From assembly GCA_965224795.1 (NCBI GenBank), contig CBDDAE010000001.1, forward strand, positions 1,736,001 to 1,800,000: a DNA stretch of 64,000 nt, in the 5' to 3' direction. Positions 27,058-35,352 of the stretch are shown here, in pieces. Numbering within the stretch: the first letter of the stretch is position 1; the number at the start of each line of letters is the position of its first letter. This stretch comes from NVTR01 sp036480115. Lineage in GTDB: Bacteria > Pseudomonadota > Alphaproteobacteria > Rhodobacterales > Rhodobacteraceae. The notes beneath the pieces are model-generated. The model did not search any database and was not told the DNA's origin. It was given only the letters and a program-made list of their open reading frames with translations. Made by a program: the position numbers and the translations under genes.

Positions 27058-27819
27058 TTGAAAAGAAATATATTTCTTCTGGTTGGATTTCTTGTTCTGG
27101 GTGGCTGCGCCTCAAATGCAACCTGGGGTTGGTATGTGATAAACCCGATGACTCCAAGCGGCTGGATCAATATTCGGTTTTTGGTACAGGGCATGGGTGC
27201 TACGATTTTGATCTCACTTATTGCGGCTGCTATATCCATGGTGCTAGGTCTGATGGTTGCGTTGCCGGGGCTATCGTCGCGGCGGGGATTGCGGCTGATC
27301 AATCGGATCTATGTAGAGTTTGTTCGTGCAATTCCGTTGTTGCCAATGCTTTTTTGGGTGTTCTACGGATTGCCGATTATTTTCAAATCCATGGGGTTAG
27401 ACATTCCGATCGAGCCGTTCTGGGGCGCGATTATTACGCTGGCGATTTCGGACAGTGCTTTTACAGCTGAGATTTATCGGGCGGGAATTCAATCGATTGC
27501 CAAGGGGCAGTCGGAGGCGGCGCAAACGGTGGGGCTGAATTATTTCCAGACAATGCGCTATGTGATCATGCCGCAAGCCATCCGACGGATCCTACCGCCT
27601 TTGGCTAACCAGTTCATATTTATCGTGAAAATGTCGGCGTTTGCCTCGGTTATCGGCATGCAGGAACTGACGCGACGGGCGAACGAACTGGTGGTAACAG
27701 AATATCGGCCGCTTGAAATATACTCGCTGCTGATTGTGGAGTATCTGGTTTTGGTCTTGATTATCAGTACCATGGTGCGCTGGCTAGAGCGGCGCATGGG
27801 CGCGGATGAAAGGGTTTAG
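27058..27819 (+). CDS. polar amino acid ABC transporter permease with lipoprotein-like N-terminus
   Basis: Permease of the HisM/GlnP family, 253 residues. The EAA loop (GQSEAAQTVGLNYFQTMRYVIMPQ region) is near 155, after membrane segments at about 40-65 and 75-110. The N-terminus is odd: MKRNIFLLVGFLVLGGC ends in a lipobox-like LGGC at Cys17 before the usual membrane core. I place the start at TTG 27058 because AGGTGA lies just upstream; GTG 27049, directly after the ATPase stop, is also open. It is translationally coupled to the ATPase gene. Confidence 0.88.
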   Translation: MKRNIFLLVGFLVLGGCASNATWGWYVINPMTPSGWINIRFLVQGMGATILISLIAAAISMVLGLMVALPGLSSRRGLRLINRIYVEFVRAIPLLPMLFWVFYGLPIIFKSMGLDIPIEPFWGAIITLAISDSAFTAEIYRAGIQSIAKGQSEAAQTVGLNYFQTMRYVIMPQAIRRILPPLANQFIFIVKMSAFASVIGMQELTRRANELVVTEYRPLEIYSLLIVEYLVLVLIISTMVRWLERRMGADERV

Positions 27820-27822
27820 AAT

Positions 27823-28176
27823 ATGGACTGGGAAAAATTCATGGAAGAAACCGTAGCGAACATGGCTGCCCTGTCAAAGGAAACACCTGCGACGGCAGCC
27901 GGGTTCAGCAAAATGGCTGTCGCGGCAAAAAAACCCGGGGCACTGGATGAAAAAACCAAAGAAATCATGGCTTTAGGGATTGCCATTGCAACGCGTTGTG
28001 ACAGTTGTATCGGGTTTCACGTCAAATCGCTTATCCGACTGGGCATCACACGGGCGGAATTATGTGAAGCACTGGCGATGGCAACTTATATGGGTGGCGG
28101 GCCATCGTTTACATACAGCGCCAAGGCGCTCAATGCCTACGACACGTTTGCGACTGCCCGTGCTGAAACACAGTGA
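27823..28176 (+). CDS. AhpD-like carboxymuconolactone decarboxylase-family protein
   Basis: A 117-residue small helical protein of the CMD/AhpD superfamily. It has the redox motif CDSC at 59-62, followed by Ile-Gly-Phe-His, with an acidic residue upstream in KTKEIMALGIAIA. This is the AhpD-type active site (Glu...Cys-x-x-Cys...His), so a peroxidase or thiol-disulfide role is likely. The gene lies three bases after the permease stop with AAAGGG upstream, so it is cotranscribed with the amino acid transporter. Its link to that transporter is unclear. Confidence 0.9.
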   Translation: MDWEKFMEETVANMAALSKETPATAAGFSKMAVAAKKPGALDEKTKEIMALGIAIATRCDSCIGFHVKSLIRLGITRAELCEALAMATYMGGGPSFTYSAKALNAYDTFATARAETQ

Positions 28177-28235
28177 AGGCTGGCGTAGTTTACGCGCGAT
28201 TAAATCCTACTTTTATCGGGTATAGACAAATGGGT

Positions 28236-28250
28236 TTTGTCGCAAAGATT
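28236..28250 (+). repeat. IS6-like terminal repeat, copy 3
   Basis: TTTGTCGCAAAGATT, preceded by GGG. It agrees with copy 1 at 12460-12475 except for one base in the shared part. It stands alone between the AhpD-like gene and the MalK-type gene, with no transposase frame beside it, so it looks like a solo end or scar. Confidence 0.45.
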
Positions 28251-28309
28251 TCTAAATAGAACTAAGCACGTTGCCCGGACATGGTTGTCTACGACCCCGC
28301 AACAACGCC

Positions 28310-29368
28310 TTACAGCAACGTCATTTTTGTCTGCATATCGAAAACATGGATTTCTTCGGGTGCCGTGGCCAGATTGACTTTTTCGCCAAGTGCCGGGGGC
28401 GTGCGGCCGGACGCGGTGGCAATGATCTCAAACCCACCGACATCTACATAAATAAGTGTTTCCGACCCCAATGGTTCACGTACTGAGACAGTACCCTGCA
28501 ATAGAAAACCGGCGTTATCATTTACGGGTCGCAATTCATTTGGCCGAATTCCAACCAAGACTTTCTGCCCGTCTTTTCCGACCTGTTTTGGAACGGAAAA
28601 ACCGGCATCCAGATTTATCTGGTCGCCCTCAATCTTTCCCCCCAACATGTTCATCGACGGTGCACCGATGAACTGTGCAACGAAGGTATTGGCAGGGTTT
28701 TGATATACTTCAGTCGGGCTGCCAACCTGCTGGATATGGCCGTCCCTCATGATGACAATGCGATCTGCCAGGGTCATGGCTTCGATCTGGTCATGGGTAA
28801 CGAAAATGATCGTAGTGCCAACCTGCTGGTGCAGTTTCTTGATTTCTAGCCGCATTTGGGTGCGCAGCTGGGCATCAAGATTTGACAACGGTTCGTCAAA
28901 CAGAAAAACCGACGGATCGCGCACCATGGCGCGGCCAATGGCAACGCGCTGACGTTGCCCGCCCGACAATTGCGAGGGTTTGCGATCCAGATAATCGGTC
29001 ATGTCCAAAATTTTAGCGACCTCTTCCAAACGGGCCTCTTTATCAACCTTGGACAGTTTGGAGGTACGCAGGCCAAAACCGATATTTTTGCGTACCGACA
29101 TATGCGGATAAATTGCGTAATTCTGGAACACCATGGCGATGTTGCGTTCCTTTGGTTCCAGATTGTTTACCACCTCATCACCGATCAGGATTTCGCCGGA
29201 AGACACTTCTTCCAGACCGGCGAGCATACGCAAGGTGGTGGATTTACCGCAACCGGATGGGCCGACTACGACGATGAATTCGCCGTCTGCAACATCCAGA
29301 TTGATGCTGTGCAGCACCTCGGTTTTGCCATAGGTTTTAACCAGATTTCGCAATGTTACAGTCGCCAT
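28310..29368 (-). CDS. carbohydrate-type ABC transporter ATPase (UgpC/MalK family)
   Basis: ATPase of 352 residues. Walker A GPSGCGKSTTLR at 36-47, Q-loop MVFQNYAIYPHM, signature LSGGQRQRVAIGRAM near 135, Walker B VFLFDEPLSNLD, and the C-terminal MalK regulatory OB domain (TOBE; VLVGIRPNELRPV). It is the last gene of the operon that begins with the binding protein at 33966 and lies one base after the lyase stop. It powers the two permeases upstream. Confidence 0.94.
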   Translation of the reverse strand: MATVTLRNLVKTYGKTEVLHSINLDVADGEFIVVVGPSGCGKSTTLRMLAGLEEVSSGEILIGDEVVNNLEPKERNIAMVFQNYAIYPHMSVRKNIGFGLRTSKLSKVDKEARLEEVAKILDMTDYLDRKPSQLSGGQRQRVAIGRAMVRDPSVFLFDEPLSNLDAQLRTQMRLEIKKLHQQVGTTIIFVTHDQIEAMTLADRIVIMRDGHIQQVGSPTEVYQNPANTFVAQFIGAPSMNMLGGKIEGDQINLDAGFSVPKQVGKDGQKVLVGIRPNELRPVNDNAGFLLQGTVSVREPLGSETLIYVDVGGFEIIATASGRTPPALGEKVNLATAPEEIHVFDMQTKMTLL

Positions 29369-29369
29369 A

Positions 29370-30869
29370 TCAGGTGTCCGTATTGTTAGACGTCAGCACC
29401 GAAAAAGCGGCCTGAAGTGTTTCAGTTGAATGAATTTTAAACTTTCGAAGAAGCGTTGCATTACTTTCAAGAATTTTTAGATCCTGTCGGAAGCTTGCCA
29501 GTGCGATGTCCATTGACGCCGGTGCCGGGCCGCCAAACCTATCCCTTACCGCAACAAAGTTTTCTGGTGAAACTGCGTGTTGGAACGCTGCTTCGTCGAT
29601 CGTCGGATAACGTTCGGTTGCCGTTTGGAACGCTGCCTTAAATGCAATAAACCCCTGTGCCAGTGTTGCATTCTCAGCGGTAACCACCTGCGATGTTGCC
29701 GCCGCAATCTCATGGGCCTGGCGAAAGCTTAATCCTTCATCGCGCACCAATGTATCAGCCAGCTCAGTCACGGTGATACAGGCGGCATCGGTATTGGCGC
29801 GCACACGATCAGCTCGGATCGACAGGGCAGGTATCAACGCTGTCAGTAATTCCAGTACGCGCCCACCGCTTTCAAAAGCGCTGTAGCCTGCTTGTTGCAC
29901 TTCGCCCTCACTATCATTCATGTCGGTAAAAGGCGTGTTGTGCATTGTGTTAACCATCATGTCACAACGCCCGACCGTCAGTGACGACAGTAACCGCAGG
30001 TGTTCAATTGGCACAGGATTGCGTTTTTGCGGCATGATCGAACTGATTTGAACAAAGCTGTTGGGCACATAAAGTTGACCAACTTCAAAAGCGCTCCAGA
30101 ATTGGAAATCCTGCACGACGCGGCCCAGATGCAAGAACAATAGTTTCACGGCAGAATACAGCCCGGTAACATAGTCGATAGCAGCAATTGAGCCGTAGGA
30201 ATTTTTCGTGGGTGCCTGAAATCCAAGCAATTCGGCCATCCGTTCCCGGTTGATAGCAAAGCCAGTTGTGGTGATCGCGGCCGCCCCCATGGGGCAATTG
30301 GTCAGGTGATCGCGCGCCGTATCGATCCGACCAAGATCGCGTAACAGAACATCTGCTACGGCTGCCAGATAATGTCCGAACGTGCTGGGCTGAGCCGGTT
30401 GGCCATGGGTGTAGGCCACGATCAGTGTTGCTTTCTCACGCTCTGCAGTGTCCAGAATTGCAGCCGCCAGATCCCTTCCTAGGGTCAACAGCGCATCAAC
30501 CCGCCCCGTCAGAACCATTTTAAACACGGTGTGGTCCATGTCGTTGCGACTACGGGCGGTGTGCAACGCGCCCGCCACATCCGCGCCCAGACGGTTTTTT
30601 AGTTCAGCTTCGACCAGAAAAAAATAATCTTCAAATTCACCTGTATATGTCAACGCATCCAGATCGACGACAGCGTCAATACCCTGCAATGCACCGGCAA
30701 TGGCAGCTGCTGTGTCTGCTGTTAAAATCCCGGTTTCCTGTAACATAACCAGATGCGCCTGATTGACGGCCCGGACAGAGGGCGCGAAATGCGCCTTGGC
30801 CCCATCAAACAGCGGGGCCAGCACAGTTTCTTTGTAAACCGGATCAGGGAAAACCGTTTGATCGCTCAT
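29370..30869 (-). CDS. argininosuccinate-lyase-family lyase (ArgH paralogue)
   Basis: Member of the fumarase/aspartase superfamily, which cleaves N-succinyl or similar C-N bonds to give fumarate. The 499-residue protein keeps HTARSRND (canonical HTGRSRND), TTTGFAINRERM and the flexible catalytic loop SSIMPQKRNPVPIEHLR. It differs from housekeeping ArgH by Gly to Ala in the first motif, Asp-Met instead of Asp-Gln after it, and Ile instead of Gly before the Ser-Ser. It overlaps the permease stop by ATGA and is embedded in a sugar-type ABC operon, so it probably degrades the imported compound. EDDS lyase is a known non-ArgH member of this family. Confidence 0.88.
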   Translation of the reverse strand: MSDQTVFPDPVYKETVLAPLFDGAKAHFAPSVRAVNQAHLVMLQETGILTADTAAAIAGALQGIDAVVDLDALTYTGEFEDYFFLVEAELKNRLGADVAGALHTARSRNDMDHTVFKMVLTGRVDALLTLGRDLAAAILDTAEREKATLIVAYTHGQPAQPSTFGHYLAAVADVLLRDLGRIDTARDHLTNCPMGAAAITTTGFAINRERMAELLGFQAPTKNSYGSIAAIDYVTGLYSAVKLLFLHLGRVVQDFQFWSAFEVGQLYVPNSFVQISSIMPQKRNPVPIEHLRLLSSLTVGRCDMMVNTMHNTPFTDMNDSEGEVQQAGYSAFESGGRVLELLTALIPALSIRADRVRANTDAACITVTELADTLVRDEGLSFRQAHEIAAATSQVVTAENATLAQGFIAFKAAFQTATERYPTIDEAAFQHAVSPENFVAVRDRFGGPAPASMDIALASFRQDLKILESNATLLRKFKIHSTETLQAAFSVLTSNNTDT

Positions 30870-31747
30870 CCTTTAAGGCCGGCCATGACCACACCGCGAA
30901 TGATGTAGCGTTGGAACACCAGAAACACGATCAAAGTGGGGATTGTGGCAAGGGCCGCACCGGTCATGATCAGTTCCCACTCCACGCTTTGTTCTACGCT
31001 GAAAGTGGTCAGCCCTACGGGCAGTGTGTAAAGTTCTGGGCTGTTGGTGACGATCAACGGCCAGATAAAGGCGGTCCAGTTGCCAAGGAATATAAAGATC
31101 GCCAGTGCTGACAGCGCCGGTGTGACCAAAGGCATAGCGACACTCCACCAGATCTGGAATTCGTTCAAACCATCAATCCGGGCGGCCTCGATAAAATCAT
31201 CGGGCACGCTTTCAAAGAACTGTTTCATTAAGAAGGTGCCAAAGGCGGTCATCATTCCAGGGAACATGATGCCCCAGTAACTGTCCAGCCAGCCAAATTG
31301 TGTGGCCATTGTGTACCAGGGGATGATCAGCATTTCTGTCGGGATCATCAGGGTGGAAAGGATGGCAACAAAGACGAAGAACCGGCCCCGGAATTCAAAT
31401 TTGCACAACGTGTAGCCGACCATGGAATCAAACAAAACTGCAGAAACAGTGGTTGAAACCGCCACCAGCAGGGAATTGAAGAACCAGTTATAGAACCGAC
31501 CGTCTTCCAAAACGTAGATATAGTTTTCCAGCGTCGGTTCATCGGGGATGATCTGAAGGTTGTAGATTTCGTGTGGCCATTTGAACGAAGTGGACAGCAT
31601 GTAAACAATTGGCATCACCATCACCACGCCACCCAGAAACAGCAGTGTCCAGCGGATGATCTGCATGGGGTCGCGGGGGCCTTTGCTCTGGCTGCTGCGC
31701 GCAGCATCCAATGTATTGGAACTGGCTTTGATGTCGGTTGCGGTCAT
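30866..31747 (-). CDS. carbohydrate-type ABC transporter permease (MalG/UgpE family)
   Basis: Inner-membrane permease of 293 residues with six predicted segments, a cytoplasmic N-tail rich in Ser and Lys, and the EAA loop EAARIDGLNEFQIWWSVAMP near 205. I start it at ATG 31747, one base after the MalF-type stop. The longer frame on this strand begins inside that gene and reads implausible sequence. The stop overlaps the lyase start (ATGA). Confidence 0.93.
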   Translation of the reverse strand: MTATDIKASSNTLDAARSSQSKGPRDPMQIIRWTLLFLGGVVMVMPIVYMLSTSFKWPHEIYNLQIIPDEPTLENYIYVLEDGRFYNWFFNSLLVAVSTTVSAVLFDSMVGYTLCKFEFRGRFFVFVAILSTLMIPTEMLIIPWYTMATQFGWLDSYWGIMFPGMMTAFGTFLMKQFFESVPDDFIEAARIDGLNEFQIWWSVAMPLVTPALSALAIFIFLGNWTAFIWPLIVTNSPELYTLPVGLTTFSVEQSVEWELIMTGAALATIPTLIVFLVFQRYIIRGVVMAGLKG

Positions 31748-31748
31748 G

Positions 31749-32642
31749 TCAACGTTCCCGCATGATGCGAAGTTGCACAAGGCTGACCACCAGAAGGATG
31801 GTGAACAGCACCACGGTCTGTGCGGCGGCATAGCCCATGTCAAAGCCATTGAAGGCGGTGTCATAGATCATCAGCACCAGCGGTTTGGTGGAATTCAGCG
31901 GGCCACCGGGATCATTGGTGGTCATGTTGAAGACCTGATCAAATATTCGCAGGAACCCGATGGAGGACAGCACCACCAGAAACACGATTGTCGGTTTCAA
32001 CAGCGGCAGGGTAATTTCGCGCAATATGGTCCATGACCCGACGCCGTCGATTTGCGCGGCTTCGTAATATGATTGCGGAATGGATCGCAGACCAGCCATG
32101 AAGATGATGATCTGAAAGCCCAGCCCGGCCCAGACGGCGGGTGCCAGAATGGATGGCAGCGCCCATGTGGTGGAATTCAGAAACGGAAATTGCGGGATGC
32201 CAAAACTTGCCAACATGTTGTTGAATAATCCGATCGGCACCGGCTGATAGAACCAGCGCCACAACCAGGCCATGGCCACAGCGGATGTCATGAAAGGCAG
32301 GAAATACAATGCGCGGATGGTGCCGTGCATAAACCGCACCTTGTCCAGATTGTAAGCAACAATAAAAGAGATCAGAAGGCTGAAAGGAGTACCGATCAGA
32401 AGATAGATAAAAGTGTTGGCAAAGACTTTCCAAAAAGCCGGATCGGCATAGAGTTTTTGGTAATTTTCCAGCCCCACCCATGTCTTGTCACCCAACAGGT
32501 TCCAGTCCTGAAATGACAAAAAGATCGCGCCAAAGGTCGGGTAAAACCGGATGATCGAATAAAACAACACCGGAACCGTCAAAAACCCCCAAGCCCAGAC
32601 AACTTGTTTCTGTTTGATGGATAGATTGCGGTACGAAAACAT
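31749..32642 (-). CDS. carbohydrate-type ABC transporter permease (MalF/UgpA family)
   Basis: Second permease, 297 residues. It starts MFSYRNLSIKQKQVVWAWGF, has six membrane segments and an EAA loop (YYEAAQIDGVGSWTILREITLP in part, near 205). AAGG lies upstream of ATG 32642; ATG 32666 would add eight residues. It is 70 bases downstream of the binding-protein gene and pairs with the MalG-type permease. Confidence 0.92.
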   Translation of the reverse strand: MFSYRNLSIKQKQVVWAWGFLTVPVLFYSIIRFYPTFGAIFLSFQDWNLLGDKTWVGLENYQKLYADPAFWKVFANTFIYLLIGTPFSLLISFIVAYNLDKVRFMHGTIRALYFLPFMTSAVAMAWLWRWFYQPVPIGLFNNMLASFGIPQFPFLNSTTWALPSILAPAVWAGLGFQIIIFMAGLRSIPQSYYEAAQIDGVGSWTILREITLPLLKPTIVFLVVLSSIGFLRIFDQVFNMTTNDPGGPLNSTKPLVLMIYDTAFNGFDMGYAAAQTVVLFTILLVVSLVQLRIMRER

Positions 32643-32712
32643 GCCGGTGCCCTTGCCCCATGCCAAATGGTTTCCAGGCGACCCCTTCAGGACCGCCCGG
32701 TGTTAGGCTAAC

Positions 32713-33966
32713 TTACTTGTAGTAGTCGTCAAGGATCGCCTGTTCAGCGGCCGCAGCAGTGGCCAGGCTTTCGCCTACATCGGCACCTTCCAGCAGAACC
32801 CTCTGCATGGCATCAATTAACACCTGGCGTTGCGACGATTCATTGGCAAAAATCGTCGTCTTGGCATATCCAAGCCCGGCGATGAACGGACCAAAGACCG
32901 GATCGGCCTTGTTTTCGTCCGTTAGCCCAGCCGACGGTTTTGCCGGCAATTCGCCAACGGTTTCCAGCCACACTTGCATCGCATGATCGGATGTCATGTA
33001 AGCCATAAACTTAAGCGCGGCTTCGTATTTCTCGCCTTCGGCCTTGGTGGTAATGCCGTTCACCCAGTAGCTGGAATAATCAGACTTACCGCCATCCGCG
33101 GCAGCTGGCAATTCAGCGACACCCCATTTCAGACCACGGGTCTTTTCTAGTGCACCGATGCGAAATGAACCATCGATATGCATACCAGCACGTCCGGCTT
33201 TGAATGCTGCCTGAGCTTCGTCCATGAATCCGCTTTGGGTCACACCATGCACCAGTTCCAGATCTGCGTACCACTGAAACGCGGCGATTCCAGCCTCATC
33301 CGCATAGGTGACTGTTTTGTAGTCCTCTGAATAGGGGACACCACCAAACTGACGTACCAGACCTTCGCGCCACCAATGGTGGTCTTGCCCGGCCATACCA
33401 GTGGTAATACCTTCCTGGGTAATGTTGCCTGCTGCATCGCGAATGGTCAGTTTTTTGGCGATCTCAATCAGCTCGTCCAGGGTTTCTGGCGGGCCTTCAA
33501 TGCCAGCCTCTTCAAACAGACGTGTGTTATAGAACAATGCCAGCGAACGCACGGCAGTTGGCAGCGCCATGTAAACGCCATCGCGCTTCATCGCCTGAAC
33601 CATAGGAAAGAACTGCGCTTCGATTTCGGCGGGCGGGAACTGTTCTGCGGGCAGTGGTTGGATCAGCCCGGCATCCACATAATCATTCAGCCAACCATAA
33701 AACAACTGCACCACATCAGGCCCTTGCCCGGCTGGAATGGCCGCAGCTACTTTGGTGCGATAATCGGCATAGGGGAATGTTGTCTGCACAACCGTGATAT
33801 CGGGGTTTGCGGCCTCGAACTCTTCGATCAACGTATCAACAGCATTCACACGAGCTTCAAAAAAGTACTGCCAGTATTCGATTTCAACGGCCTGAGCCGC
33901 CCCGGCGCCAAGGGCCATCATGGCCCCGGCAGAGACTCCGAGGAACTTTGATTTCCAAGAATTCAT
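32713..33966 (-). CDS. extracellular solute-binding protein, family 1
   Basis: Periplasmic receptor of 417 residues. The signal peptide is MNSWKSKFLGVSAGAMMALG with Ala-rich end, cleavage about residue 27. Family-1 features follow: VEIEYWQYFFEARVNAVDTL, and GQGPDVVQLFYGWLNDYVDA. ATG 33966 has GGGAG upstream. First gene of the five-gene operon and divergent from the ROK regulator. The type binds sugars, glycerol phosphates and related polar compounds; many aromatic residues line the expected pocket but the ligand cannot be named. Confidence 0.93.
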   Translation of the reverse strand: MNSWKSKFLGVSAGAMMALGAGAAQAVEIEYWQYFFEARVNAVDTLIEEFEAANPDITVVQTTFPYADYRTKVAAAIPAGQGPDVVQLFYGWLNDYVDAGLIQPLPAEQFPPAEIEAQFFPMVQAMKRDGVYMALPTAVRSLALFYNTRLFEEAGIEGPPETLDELIEIAKKLTIRDAAGNITQEGITTGMAGQDHHWWREGLVRQFGGVPYSEDYKTVTYADEAGIAAFQWYADLELVHGVTQSGFMDEAQAAFKAGRAGMHIDGSFRIGALEKTRGLKWGVAELPAAADGGKSDYSSYWVNGITTKAEGEKYEAALKFMAYMTSDHAMQVWLETVGELPAKPSAGLTDENKADPVFGPFIAGLGYAKTTIFANESSQRQVLIDAMQRVLLEGADVGESLATAAAAEQAILDDYYK

Positions 33967-34145
33967 GTCAACAACTCCCATTTTAATTTTACTTCACAAT
34001 AATAGTGAGGTTTTCCCGTAGGTTACAATTTTTTGGACCCGGAAGGTTTTGGAATCCCCAATGCCCATAGATCGACTGTTGACCAATTGTCGGATTAATT
34101 CAATACTTAATTCAAGTTACTTGAGTAATTCGGAGCCCACCTGAA
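33967..34145. promoter_or_regulatory. divergent control region of the ROK/ABC cluster
   Basis: Gap of 179 bases between the binding-protein gene and the ROK gene. Two small symmetric elements are visible: TCAC..GTGA with a 7-base spacer around 33995-34009, and TTACT..AGTAA with a 2-base centre around 34118-34130, next to TTCAAG/CTTGAG. Either could be a ROK operator. The role is inference. Confidence 0.4.
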
Positions 34146-35342
34146 TTGACAGACATCCAGACACGGTCGATCGGCGGAAATGCGGGCCGCAACCGCAGCC
34201 ATAACCGGCGGGTGGTTCTGGATTTTGTGCGCGCAAATGAACCGTCAGGGCGCGCAGAAATTGCTCGGAGTTGCGGATTAAGTACCCAGGCAGTTTCCAA
34301 TATTTGTGAACAACTGGTGCAAGACAGTCTGCTACAAGAAGACGGTTTTCGCACCGGCGCGCGAGGCAAACCGGTTATGCGCTATAGGTTTGATGGTGAA
34401 CGGGCTTTTTCCATTGGCCTGGAATTGCGCCCCGACGCTTTGATCACCGCCGTACTTACAATGTCGGGCGACCGAATTTACAGCAACCGAACAAAACTGG
34501 GTAATGCGTCGCCGGGTTTTGTGGTGCCGCTGGTAAAGTCCCAGATCGAAGTGGCGCTAGATGCCATTGGGCGGGACCGTTCGCATTTGTTGGGGGTGGG
34601 CATCGTTATGCCTCTGTCTTTCGGGTTGTTGGAAAACAGTTCCGCCGGACAGGCTGAATTGCCAGGGTGGGAAAACGTTAACGCGCGGGAGACGTTTGAA
34701 GCTGCCCTTGGGTGCCCCGTAACCATTGAAAACGACGCCACTGCAGCGGCCATTTCTGAACGCGTGTCAGGCGTAGCACGGGGGTTTGAAAGCTTTTGTT
34801 TCGTCTATTTCGGCACTGGACTTGGCCTTGGGGTTATTTCGGATGGCCACGCCCAAAGGGGCGCTTATGGGAATGCCGGGGAAATTGGCCATATTATCAC
34901 CCAGACCGGCGGCCTTGCCTGTGCTTGTGGTAACTATGGATGCCTTGAAAAATACGCCAGTCGCATGTCGGTGCGTGATCACTTGGAAAAATCCGGCATT
35001 TCAGCCCTCACTGGATTTGCCCTTGCTGGGTTGCTGAAAGAACGAAACGCTCCACTGGATGAATGGCTAAATTCTGCGGCTGTTAACTTGTCACAAGCCA
35101 TCGGTATCTTGGAAAACCTTTTTGATCCCGAAGCTGTCATTCTGGGTGGGGCGATGCCAGACACAGTTCTGGACGAACTGATTGACCGACTTCAATTGCC
35201 TGTGGGGTCCGTGGCCAACCGGCCAGATCGCAATGTCGCTCGGGTTTTACGTGGTTCATCAGGTCGTATGACCGCGGCCATTGGTGGAGCTGCTATGGTC
35301 ATTCATAAAATTGTCACGCCAGCACCTACCGTTTATCAATAG
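34146..35342 (+). CDS. ROK-family transcriptional regulator
   Basis: Sugar-responsive repressor of the NagC/XylR type, 398 residues. The N-terminal HTH covers about residues 18-65 (RAEIARSCGLSTQAVSNICE). The ROK kinase-like domain has IENDATAAA, GTGLGLGVI and the zinc motif GH-x9-CxCGxxGCxE (ACACGNYGCLEKY). TTG 34146 is the most upstream family-like start; the protein begins MTDIQTRSIGG. It is divergent from the ABC operon and followed after ten bases by the PIG-L gene, so it probably represses both. The effector should be a sugar or sugar phosphate. Confidence 0.92.
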   Translation: MTDIQTRSIGGNAGRNRSHNRRVVLDFVRANEPSGRAEIARSCGLSTQAVSNICEQLVQDSLLQEDGFRTGARGKPVMRYRFDGERAFSIGLELRPDALITAVLTMSGDRIYSNRTKLGNASPGFVVPLVKSQIEVALDAIGRDRSHLLGVGIVMPLSFGLLENSSAGQAELPGWENVNARETFEAALGCPVTIENDATAAAISERVSGVARGFESFCFVYFGTGLGLGVISDGHAQRGAYGNAGEIGHIITQTGGLACACGNYGCLEKYASRMSVRDHLEKSGISALTGFALAGLLKERNAPLDEWLNSAAVNLSQAIGILENLFDPEAVILGGAMPDTVLDELIDRLQLPVGSVANRPDRNVARVLRGSSGRMTAAIGGAAMVIHKIVTPAPTVYQ

Positions 35343-35352
35343 AAAGCCATCT

